This document shows, piece by piece, positions 1 through 8,882 of a stretch of DNA of 64,000 bases; the stretch's first letter is position 1; each line of letters opens with the position of its first letter. The stretch is taken from NCBI GenBank assembly GCA_014529385.2, contig CM043959.1, positions 10,506,809 to 10,570,808 on the forward strand, written 5' to 3'. Both the position numbers and the translations under genes were made by a program. Below the pieces are notes generated by a model, which ran no database searches, was not told the DNA's origin, and saw only the letters and a list, made by a program, of their open reading frames with translations. This DNA is from Adiantum capillus-veneris (Eukaryota > Streptophyta > Polypodiopsida > Polypodiales > Pteridaceae).

Positions 1-462
1 GACTACAACAGGCAAACCAATGTTCCATCGTGCTACCCTTTCACATTTTCTACCTTTTTCATTCCATATCTATTAGCAAATAATCCCTTGAGTACTTTAT
101 TAATATTTCCCATGCTAATAAGTACTCCAATAATGCACGTATACCAAAGGAACTCTTTTCCCTTTGGTCATCGTGGTATAAGACCCTAATTTAGAACCTC
201 ATCATTCTACTTCCCTTATCCATATTTTTCATAAATAAATAGCAACCTCATCATGATGCTATTACAACAGACAAATGCAACATCATCTCTCAAAATCGAC
301 TACTCCGATCAATAAAGATGTTGCAGCAAATCGAACCTCATCAACAAATCCAACGACAAAATGAAGATCAACCCATCAACAACCAATCAAAAACCTTCCA
401 GAGCCTCCATGGAGACCTTTCAACAGTGCCCGAGGACGGGGACTAAAATAGGAAGGGGTGAA
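1..462 (+). other. Noncoding end of an element to the left, with PPT-like tract
   Basis: No reading frame is recognisable. The stretch ends in a purine-rich tract (about 451-462, GGAAGGGGTGAA) directly before the TG that opens the LTR at 463. That is the arrangement expected at the 3' end of a plus-strand LTR element lying mostly outside the window. The short tract could also be chance. Confidence 0.35.
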
Positions 463-1470
463 TGTTAACTGAGTCAACATCAGTTAACAGAAGTTGCTAA
501 AGATCGAAGACATACAAATGTACATTGAAGATCAAAGTGAAGAACCAGTAAAGATTGGAGTTACACACTTTTCACATTTTTCCAAAATAGCCATGTATTG
601 TAATTTCCCGATTTATTTAGCCATTGTGATAATTGTAACGTGTTACGGGCTCAATAAGAGTTCCAAGATGTAAAGCATAGGTCACTTAGTGTACCTAGGT
701 TGTAGATACAATAAGTGTGGAGTCTCAAAGGTCTTGGGCGCCGGACATTACACATTTTAGACCTTGGCTAAGGTATAAAAGACAACTTTGTTAAGATTTT
801 ATTAAGTTTTGGATAAGAAATACACAGCGTGAGCTAATGGCGCTCACTTCTCTCCTTCTCATGCTTCCTACTCCCTCCTCAGTTGTCACATTGCGAATGT
901 GTTTGGTGCATTGCAACCGCATGTAAGAGCTCTACACATTGACTTAAGCCATTCACAGTATTTCATAGCTTTTGGTGTCGTTGACCCGTGGCTTAATTTC
1001 ATCATAACTAGGAATTTACACTTTTAAACCAAAAAACAAGCATAGACGGGGTATTGGGGCATCATTGCTAAGCATTTCTATGCATTCTGGGTCGAAAACA
1101 ACTAGGTCAAAATTCCACTGCTGTTAATAATCGTGATTTTGGAACTTGACCTAAAGTGGGATTTGAGACCATAGGCACATGTGCTTAGGTCTTATAAACT
1201 TTTCCTAGAAGTTTCGTTACGTTTGGATGTCATTTGATGCTGTAACGGATGTGAATTGTTTGCTGATGAGCGATTGGCTTTTGGTGATTTCAGTCACTTG
1301 AGTGTAGCCTTAGCTAGATGCGAGTTGTTAGTTGTTTTCCGAGAGATTGACAACCTCTTGTAGCCTCTATGCACTAGACGAGTCAGCTTCGTCCCATGGT
1401 GTGACAAATTAATTGGTTCTGGCTAATACTGCAATAAGATAGGATGGTGAGGTTAGACATGCGTCCCACA
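463..1470 (+). mobile_element. LTR of A-type Ty3/gypsy element (A0 copy)
   Basis: This is a 1,008-bp LTR opening TGTTAACTGA and closing with CCCACA. From about 800 onward it matches, in reverse orientation, the LTRs at 7,929-8,835 and 26,128-26,814. Shared landmarks include GGATAAGAAATACACAG, the block around TATTGGGGCATCATTGCTAA, and GTAGCC followed by a CCATGG near the end. A TATA box (TATAAAA) lies at 774-780. No PBS follows the LTR; A-type spacer coding begins almost at once, so leader and gag were deleted here. It may therefore be the 5' LTR of A0 or a 3' LTR of the element to the left. Confidence 0.75.
774..780 (+). promoter_or_regulatory. TATA box of the A0 LTR
   Basis: GGTATAAAAGAC lies about 300 bp into the LTR, followed some 30-60 bp later by the conserved GGATAAGAAATACACAG region. 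This is the expected place for the U3/R boundary. The matching position in the LTR at 7,929-8,835 reads TCTAAAAG, so that copy has a decayed box. Confidence 0.5.
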
Positions 1471-1539
1471 ATACTATTGGGATTTTGAAGTGCTTAAGTG
1501 GATTGGAAATTGAGCCTATAATTCTAGGAAATGCAATGA

Positions 1540-2620
1540 TTAGATCTCTAGCTCAAGAAGCTGCCAAAAATAAACCAGTCGAGGAGGAACACAAATTACC
1601 GTTTCAAGCAAAAATTGAGAGCATATCACTAAGGACTCAAGGAAAATTATGGAAAGATAAATGATACAAAATGAAAGAAAAAAGTCTAAAAGAGCTAACT
1701 ACCTTAGAAACTAAGCTACAACAAATGAAATAACAACTAAAACAAGAAAATGAAAACAAGGGACAAACTAGAAGAGTGGTGTGATCCAAGACACCATCGC
1801 GAGGTTCAATCTTGATTAATAAATTTGTAGAGTTTTTAGAGTCCCTATTTTAATTTTACAACGAAGCTAGGTTGACATATCCGCATCTAGAGATAGAGAA
1901 ACAAAAACTTGAAATATGCAAAAGTCTTATAGATACAACTTAAGCTCTAATGGAGCTGGAGAAACAAAACATTCCTAGATTAAAAGTATTAATCCACAAA
2001 GGGAATGGGAAAACTGAGCACAAACGATCAAATGAAGCCAAAAATAAAAACACCATTAAAAAATACAATAGGGTCTATTACCACAGACGACTCAAAGTCA
2101 CAAATGATTATACCAATTCTTGAAGTGAAAGAGCCATGACCACAAGACTGATTGGAAACAATAAGGAATGAGAAGAATGGTAGTGTGACTTTCAAGTTTG
2201 TACCTATCACTGAGCTCAACATGGATTATGAATTTTACCCAGGAGATATACAATCTTGATATGGTGATGCAAGAACATAAGAATCTATGGAGAGTAAAAC
2301 TTTATAAAACATTGAAAACTTTGTCACCTTTTGTAGGAGAACACGAAACAAAATTGGAAGTTAGGGTAGTGCCCTCACAATGGAAGTCAATTTCAAAGAC
2401 GATGGACACTAAGAGCCTGCACGAACTAATGTCTACTCATTTACAATGCATGATAGCTCTCTATGAGTTGTTACATATTAGATCACATCTATGGGGAGAG
2501 GTGGGTAAAAACTTAGAAAAGATGGGATTGAGAATTCCTCTTCAATACATCCTCTTAGATAATCAAATGGGTAAAATGACGCAAGACAAACCAGTAACTA
2601 TAAACAAAGTGGGTGACTAA
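1540..2620 (+). pseudogene. A0 spacer between gag and protease (broken)
   Basis: This is a charged, coiled-coil-like region homologous to the spacer that precedes protease in element A (minus strand 21,015-21,560) and A2 (36,086-36,379). The frame around 2,180-2,270 reads NGSVTFKFVPITELN and then PGDIQS-stop-YGDA, matching DGSITLKSAPIEEVW and DIQSLYGD in element A. The better preserved part at 2,198-2,620 contains LHELMSTHLQCMIALYELL, matching IHSIMSTPIQCTLTLGELL in A2. Several stops and frame changes break it. The function of the spacer is unknown; by position it is part of the Gag-Pol precursor. Confidence 0.6.
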
Positions 2621-2639
2621 AGGAGACAAAAGGAAATAC

Positions 2640-2960
2640 CACCTTGTCAATGGAACATACAGGGATAAAAATGATTGATATACGTGATAGTAGGGCTGGA
2701 GTGGCCATTTCCACCAAAGAGATATGGGAGAAATGGGGAAGACCAACCCTTAAGAAAATGAGAATGAAATTACAACTTGTAGATGGGTATGTTGGGTTTG
2801 TTGGAATAGATTATAGTATCCTCCTATGGGGATAGAGTATGCATATAACTTTTTACTAGTAGATTTTGGCAAGAGCAACAACTTTGATATAATTTTAGGG
2901 AGACCATATATGCATCAACTGTAAATGGTACAAGATTGGGGCTACGATCACATCTACTTT
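2640..2960 (+). pseudogene. A0 retropepsin remnant
   Basis: A retrotransposon aspartic protease would process the Gag-Pol precursor. The frame near 2,670-2,770 reads MIDIRDSRAGVAISTKEIW, aligning with AILDSGVDIAIATK of element A. The catalytic Asp-Ser-Gly is altered to Asp-Ser-Arg-Ala-Gly, so this copy would be inactive. The end of the domain, around an ILGRPYMHQ-like stretch near 2,895-2,920, is still visible. Stops separate the two parts. Confidence 0.6.
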
Positions 2961-3109
2961 TGGCACAAAGAGATTACAAATGAGGATCAGTGTAAAAGAC
3001 TATAGCTAGAGCTATTAGTCAGACTTCAAATTCCTCTTGCAGAGGAATTTGACTCAGCAATGGTCAATGAGCAAGAGATACCTATATTTCTATAGACTAA
3101 AGCACATCT

Positions 3110-3600
3110 TGTAAGATTTTGAAGGTGAGATCCCGGCGAGAGAAGATTATGTCCTAGCAATAGAGGATAAGGATTATATTCCAAAGCCATTTCTTGAGGA
3201 ATTAGTCGATCCTTTTGGCATGAATAAAATACTGGCTATTCTAGATGTATGTGTAAATGAGGTAATCTCAATGAAATTTCAAAGAGGTCTATGATATAAC
3301 ACCCTTCTAGATGGTGAGTGTTATCATGGAGTTAGAGTTAGAAACTGAGAACCTAGATACACAAGAAATTGTTGAGTATAAACATAGAGATGACAAGATT
3401 TTCATTAGGGATTTGAGTGAAAAAAACAAGGCTGAACTCCACGATTCATAGCATAATGAATTTCTAGAGATGGATTCTAAGGATGAGCTAACAAGTAGCT
3501 TTGAAAATGAAACAAAACCAAAAGAAAAAGAGGAGATCTTCTACAATTTTCCTAACCAAAAATCCAAAAGAGAAAAAAGGTACTGTGCAAACATATGATA
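3110..3600 (+). pseudogene. A0 spacer between protease and reverse transcriptase
   Basis: This matches the region upstream of reverse transcriptase in A2 (36,951-37,379) and A (17,667-18,098, minus). The clearest stretch reads KDYIPKPFLEELVDPFGM, then ILAILDVCVNE, against AYIPEPFPEHTFEPFEW and ILVTMDVCVNT in A2. Later DSKDELTSSFENE and a lysine/glutamate-rich tail are recognisable. It has many stops. No known enzymatic domain is seen; its function is not known. Confidence 0.5.
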
Positions 3601-3985
3601 CCCCTTAAAAGTGATGCAAACCTCGTAGGCAACATCCCTATACATACAATGAAACCTTTGCAAAGAAGATCAAAGAGGAGATAGAGAAGCTTAAAGAAGC
3701 AAATTTTATCTATGAGATTGAGTACAAAGATTGGGTTTTACCAATTCTGGTAGAACCCAAGAAAAATGGGTAGTTATGAGTATGTGTGAATCTTAAGTAG
3801 ACAAATGCAGCTACAATAAGGGACAACTATCCCTTACCTATTACAAATCATGTGATAGAACGAGTTGTGGAAAAGGAATCATATAGCTTTCTTGATGGAT
3901 TTTTAGGCTATAATGAGCTTGCCATAAAGCAAGAGGATCAACATAAGACAAATTTTGCAATAGAATGGGCATATTTTTTATAACC
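3600..3985 (+). pseudogene. A0 reverse transcriptase, N-terminal part only
   Basis: This encodes the fingers and start of the palm of a Ty3/gypsy reverse transcriptase: YTYNETFAKKIKEEIEKLK, then FIYEIEYKDWV, then NAATIRDNYPLPITNHVIE and SYSFLDGFLGYN. The frame stops after IEWAYFL near 3,980 and resumes inside the connection region (QVFMGHCRYYQ). An internal deletion has therefore removed the stretch that holds YMDDL in A (16,640-16,654) and A2. A TAG replaces a codon after PKKNG. The copy cannot be active. Confidence 0.8.
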
Positions 3986-4560
3986 TACAAAATTTAGGAA
4001 GGTACAAGTATTTATGGGCCATTGCAGATATTATCAATAATATATCTATATGTATGAAATTATTGCCAAACCTCTCTACTTCCTTATCAAAAAATTTGAG
4101 TGGACCGATGAATATGAGGAAGCATTCTAGACATTGAATCAAAGATTGATTTTGGCTCCAATCTCAAAGACTCGTGATTGGACACAGATTTTCCATGTCC
4201 ACATAGATGCATCAACTTATGTTGTAGGATGCACTCTAGCATAGCACATAGAGAACAAGATGGATTTTGCTATATATTATTCCAGCAGACGGTTTAATAG
4301 TGTGGAAAAGAATTATGAGGCCACGTCAAGAGAGGATTGGAGATGATTTATGTTGTGAATAAGTTTAAACACTATTTTCTTGCAAAAAAAAATGTATTCT
4401 TTGTGGATCATCAAGCACTTATACTTGGTGAACCAACCTTGCAGTACAGGGTGTATTGTTAGATGGTTCATTATATTGCTTGAGTCTGATTTCATGGTTG
4501 TGGTCAAGAAAGAAACAACTCATCGGAGGGCTAACCATTTGTCCAGATTGACTCATGGTG
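3986..4560 (+). pseudogene. A0 RNase H-like domain (broken)
   Basis: This follows the deletion scar in reverse transcriptase. It reads VFMGHCRYYQ, then IIAKPLY and KKFEWTDEYEEAF, then the RNase H core FHVHIDASTYVVGCTLA with its first acidic residue, and IYYSSRRFNSVEKNYEATSRED. It ends with the HHRRANHLSRL-type segment that closes this domain in Ty3/gypsy pol. RNase H degrades RNA in the RNA-DNA hybrid during replication. In-frame stops and a frameshift near 4,340 inactivate it. Confidence 0.75.
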
Positions 4561-4860
4561 AAGCACCCATTGGGATGGATGATGACTTGCCTGATTTATA
4601 TCATTTTAACATCAAGATGTTACCAAGGTGGAGTGAGCTTGTCATACATTTTCTCACCATTGCATCATTACAAGTTGAGAGGTAGCCATTCATCATTGTG
4701 AAAACCAAAATGCTTGTGCTATCAGATATAAGGCTATATAAGCACGGAAATTATAGCATAATAAGGCTATGTATAGAGACAAACAAGAGACAAGTTGTCA
4801 TGCATTTTTTGGATGAGCATAAAGCCAGTAAATCATGCCAAAAAGCTTGCTAACTAGCCT
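4561..4860 (+). pseudogene. A0 start of integrase region (truncated)
   Basis: After RNase H the frame continues as DDDLPDLYHF, LPRWSELVIHFLTIA, then RLYKHGNYSIIRLC and an HFLDEH-like stretch. It aligns with the first of the two zinc-binding repeats seen in A and A2 but is poorly preserved. Homology fades near 4,860, so the remainder of integrase and the whole 3' module are absent from this copy. Confidence 0.45.
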
Positions 4861-6312
4861 CATGTATATATGTGTACACAGTGCTTTGAGTCTTGGGAGT
4901 GACCATGTAAAAATTCATGTACAAAGGTTTGGTTTTTCCGGGCTTGTTTATTAGATTTTTGGGTTGTTTGAGTCCCCAACGGATGGTTTTCAATAAGTAT
5001 TTTCAGCCATGCTTTATAGCTTGTGAATCAGACTTGTACATCATGAGTTATGTGCATCCAAAGTTGGCGGTTGTGACTTAGAAAGTGGTTGCAGATGCAT
5101 GCAAAAAATGCAACTAGACCAACTTGATGATTTACATTAGAAATGATGAGAGTTTAAATCTATGAAAGTAGCCAAAGTAATGGGATCTGAGTCGTGCTTT
5201 ACGGCGTCACATTTGGTGGCCGGAGCGGTGCATTATGCTCCTGGGAATTTGGTCCTGAGATGAGGTTGAGCTGAGAATTTTCTGTGGGGAGAGGAGGAAG
5301 TTGGGAATACTGTGGATAATGTGCCATGTGGCAATGAGATTGTCCCACATGGGGGGGAGTGGAGCCAAATCAAGGGGTATAAGAGGGGAAGTGGGAGTTC
5401 ATTATATGTTGAATCAAATGAGAGAGGAGCTCTCTCCCTCTTGGCTATGGGGGCTCGTGGGCTTCTTAGGGGAGAAGGTGGCACCCTTTCTCCTTCACAC
5501 CAGAATGGCCGGGCACTTGGGACCTTTTTTTGGTCCCCTGGACACAAGCCCCACCCCTTCCCTTGGGCCAAAAAGCACCGACTTCCCATTCCATACCATA
5601 ATGGAGCCCAAAAATGGACCAATTAAATGGAGCCTACAAAGAGAGCCTTGTTGACTGAGGAGATGAGAAAATAATTCTTGAATAAAAGATAGAAAAAGGC
5701 CCCATTTTTATAGCTACAACACCCGCAAACTTTCTAGAGAGCTCATTTTTTAGTAGAAGAGAGTACATCCCCCCAACTTCGAATGGCTATATCTCTGTCA
5801 TCTTTTATCTGTTTTTAGCATATGGATGCTCTATAGACATCTACTCAAGATGAGCTACATCTTTATATCTTTGGTATCTCCTAATTTTAAGTGTGCTTCA
5901 TTCTATAAGTTTTCTGCTTAAATCTATACATGTGCTTATCACAAGTAGTTCCGGCGGTGTAATAGCTTTTCTTTCCGACGATGTGACTCGTGCAAGGCTA
6001 TAGAGGCACTCGTTTTCCTTTTGATTTGCACGCTAACATTGTTTTGGTGCCCCCATGGAGGAGCAAGTGCTCAACTTCTCTAATTCTTATGAATATGTCT
6101 ATTTTGCAGGCAGAGAATGTAAAGGGGATGTGGGTCCTTATGGACAACCGCCTATGTATGTGCAAATTGTGGACAACACTTGAGGCAGTCGTTTAATTGG
6201 ATTGTATCATTTAGAGGGTTGTGAGGTTTTGTGAAGTCAAGCATAGGGGGCTGGGTTACCCAGTGTGAGGTGGATTAGGTACTAGAGCGATCCATCGACA
6301 TCCCTTGAACTT
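4861..6312 (+). other. Noncoding stretch with an LTR-like promoter, probably 5' end of element D
   Basis: No protein is supported; open frames at 5,233-5,654 exist on both strands only because the patch is GC-richer. A promoter-like arrangement is present: ATTGTCCCACATGGGG at about 5,339, then GGGGTATAAGAGG at about 5,374-5,386, and AATAAAAG near 5,681. That resembles the U3/R layout of a plant LTR, and the gag of element D follows downstream. LTR boundaries and a primer-binding site could not be fixed. Confidence 0.35.
5377..5386 (+). promoter_or_regulatory. Putative TATA box
   Basis: GGTATAAGAG follows a GTCCCACATGGGG element by about 30 bp. The pairing is typical of plant LTR promoters. 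No second LTR copy is present to confirm it. Confidence 0.35.
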
Positions 6313-6348
6313 AAGACGTCACATCATGTAAGTGTGACGTCACATGTA
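6313..6348 (+). repeat. Tandem ACGT-core motif
   Basis: GACGTCACAT followed by ATGTAAGTGT occurs twice in direct succession, with a small difference in spacing. Each copy holds a GACGTCA core, the kind of site bound by plant bZIP factors. It sits just before the gag frame of element D. Confidence 0.45.
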
Positions 6349-7070
6349 AGTGTTTTTGTGGCAATCGAACATGGTGGCTTCATGGATTTCCTAATGAGAA
6401 TACACGGGTTGTGGTTTCATGGATTGCCTAATGAGAATACACGAGCTTTTATTGAGAAATTGGAAGTTAATTGCTTACTACAAAATATACTAGATCAAGC
6501 TATATTATTGCGGTTGCTGCAATATAGTTTACAGGATGAGGCAAGAGTTTGGTTGCAAAATTATGAAGAGGTGGTACAACCGGGGGTGATTTTGGACTAC
6601 AATCATGTGAAGTAGGTTTTTCTAGTAGAATACAGGAGCATTGAAGTACCTGATGAAGTCTGGCATGAAATTTTGGGGTACACTCAGAAGGCTGATCAAA
6701 GTGTTGATGATTTTGTCATGCAGTTTACTTGTTTATGGGATAAATGGGCTCGAGATTTAGGAAATGAAATCCCTCCAGCCATGTTAAAGAAGGACCATTT
6801 TGTGGAAAACTTAAAGGAAAGTTTGATGTTCAAAGTTGAGCTGAAAAGGCCCGCTACTTTAAAGGAAGCAATCACCATTGCGAGGGAGAAAAATTAGAAA
6901 GCTCAAAGATTCAATGAGTATGGGAAAGAGGTCCATGTTCAAGGTAATGGTGGCCAAAACGAGGGAAATCAAGCAGAGACTAAATCCCAACTTGCTCAAA
7001 GGGTTGAAAACATTGAACATTTACATTGAAATGCAAGACATGATGACCATGATGTAGGAATTATGGCTTA
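6334..7070 (+). pseudogene. Element D gag capsid (Ty3/gypsy)
   Basis: This is a retrotransposon capsid-type Gag, which would form the particle that packages element RNA. The first frame (6,334-6,615) has FIEKLEVNCLLQN and EARVWLQNYEEV, the usual start of a retrotransposon gag domain. After a stop at 6,613 it continues in the same frame with the Q-x-x-D-x-F-V-x-x-F-x-x-L pattern QSVDDFVMQFTCLWDKWA, then FVENLKESLMFKVEL and LKEAITIAREKN. It ends in degenerate glutamine- and histidine-rich sequence. The cause of breakage is point mutation. The neighbours in order are the zinc knuckle at about 7,195 and protease at about 7,690. Confidence 0.75.
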
Positions 7071-7184
7071 GTGTTCTTGGAGGTGGTTGTGGTTGTGGTT
7101 GTGGTCGTGGTAGAGTAATGGACCATCCATATGAAGCTTATCCTAATGATAACGTGGATCGCGGACAAGGTGTCTTTGAGCCAC

Positions 7185-7270
7185 AAAGGAGGTTCATCCC
7201 TACTTATTATAATTATGGTGAACTTGGTCATATCAGAACTCAATGTCCAAGGCTTATGCGGGGAGAGTAG
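7185..7270 (+). pseudogene. Element D zinc knuckle with both N-terminal cysteines lost
   Basis: The frame reads IPTYYNYGELGHIRTQCP. A CCHC nucleic-acid-binding knuckle has C-x2-C-x4-H-x4-C; here the first two positions are tyrosine (TAT) while Gly, His and the last Cys remain. Both changes are consistent with TGT to TAT, a G-to-A transition. Confidence 0.6.
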
Positions 7271-7382
7271 GGTATTGAACAGGATAATCAAGCTTCAACC
7301 TCTGGTGGTCATGTGGGTATTGTGCGGGTTGAAAGGAAAGAAGCAGATATGATGCCCGTAGGCAAAAGAGAGAGGGAAGGCT

Positions 7383-7928
7383 ATGCTGCTCCACGTCCTA
7401 GTAAGAAGAAAGGGAAAAGATGCAAAAGTTAAGAGAAAGAGAAGACCTTGTAGACGGTTCGAAGTGGCAGGTTTACCTCTAGGACAAGGTCAAATAGCTT
7501 ACAGCTTAAAGGAAGACTTGATTGGGTGGAAAGTAGATTTTACTTTTGGACAACTGATGAATATGGTGCCCAAACTTAAGAGGCAGTGGAAGTCATTAGT
7601 GAATCCAGAGAAAGGACCGAAGCATGGACAAGTCAGAGTCTTGGCTATGGGAGAGTTACCCGACATTTTTCCTGTGGTGAACGCTTGGCACAAAGGTGTG
7701 GACACGGGAGAGGCCTATATAGATGGGGGTGCGCAAGTTTGTGTGATCACACAATCATGTGTCAAGAGATTGGGTCTCATTACATGCGGAAGCTCTGGGT
7801 TCAGTATTCAACTAACAAACCATGCCAAAGTAAAGTGTTTGGGGATGATTAAGAATTTTGAAATTAAAGTCTTTAACGTGAAGGTTATAATGAACTTTAA
7901 TGTTATGCTAGCTGGCTTGGGATCTTTT
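7383..7928 (+). pseudogene. Element D retropepsin, cut off by insertion of element A
   Basis: A 3-frame comparison shows one open stretch whose second half is a retrotransposon aspartic protease: AYIDGGAQVCVITQSC (catalytic Asp followed by Gly-Gly rather than Thr/Ser-Gly), VKRLGL, then an I-x-LTNHAKVKCLG strand and VIMNFNVMLAGLG. The protein family would continue into an I-L-G-R-P-W segment. Instead the frame runs into the LTR of element A at 7,929. The missing part was not found elsewhere in the window. Confidence 0.75.
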
Positions 7929-8835
7929 TGTGGATGGGTTTCCTAAGCTCATTCTTATCTTATTGAGACATAGCGATAAGAACCACGAACATAATTGTCA
8001 ATCCATGGGATGAAACTGACTTGACTAGTGCATGTAGGCTACAAGAGGGTGTCAATCTCTTGGAAAACAAGAGACAACTCGAGTCTAACACAAGCTACAC
8101 TCAAAATGACCTAAGTCATCAAAAGCTAGTCTCTCATCGGCAAGCAAACCATGATCATTACAGCATCGAAAGACATCCAAATGCTATGAAACTTCTAGGA
8201 TATAAAAGACCTGAGCACACATGCTTATGGTCTCAAATCTCACTTTCAATGAGTGGCAAAAAATGTGATTATTAGCAGTAGATATTTTGACCTAGTTGTT
8301 TCTGACCCCGAATGCATCTAAATGCTTAGCAATGATGCCCCAATACCTCGCCTATACTTACTTTGTGATTTTCTAGCTTAAATTTCTACTTATGATGAAA
8401 TTAGACCGTGAGTTGGCAACATCAAATGCAACAATTTATCATGATATGTTTATGTCAATGCATAGAGCTTGTACCTGTGGTTGCAACACAATAGACGGCA
8501 CTGCAATGTGACAACCGAAAAAGGAGATAGAAGCAAGAGAAGGAGAGAGGAGAGCGTCGTAAGCTCACACTGTGTATTTCTTATCCAAAAACTTAATAAT
8601 AACTTTACAAAATTGGCTTTTAGACTTTAGCCAAGTTTCTTAGGTCAAAAAATAATCATCTGGGAGCTCTAATCAAGGATTAATTGATACAATCTGGAAG
8701 CTTATAACCCTGGCTCATAGATTACAATATCCGCTCGTTCAATAGGAGTTGCAATATTCTCAATTTATCAAAAGAATAATTGTTTTACAATGAAGCTCCC
8801 AAAAAATGTTACATGGGTTTAGCTTGCTGCTAACA
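7929..8835 (-). mobile_element. 3' LTR of element A
   Basis: This 907-bp LTR has sense on the minus strand. It begins (minus) TGTTAGCAGC at 8,835 and ends in CCACA at 7,929. It is homologous over its length to the LTR at 26,128-26,814, which has the same orientation, and to 463-1,470. A polypurine tract abuts its sense start at 8,836. The five bases before it, CTTTT (7,924-7,928), are the candidate target duplication, but the right-hand copy is lost because element B replaced the outer end of the 5' LTR. Confidence 0.85.
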
Positions 8836-8849
8836 TCTCCCCCCACCTT
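8836..8849 (-). other. Polypurine tract of element A
   Basis: On the minus strand this reads AAGGTGGGGGGAGA directly before the LTR start TGTTAGC. It would prime plus-strand DNA synthesis. Confidence 0.8.
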
Positions 8850-8882
8850 GACTGTGTCATCCCTTGACACAGTTTCATGGAC

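Noticed and set aside
5233-5654. Three overlapping open frames of 104-129 codons on both strands
   Set aside because: They have proline/serine-rich composition with no domain, and are explained by locally higher GC and an LTR-like promoter in the same place.
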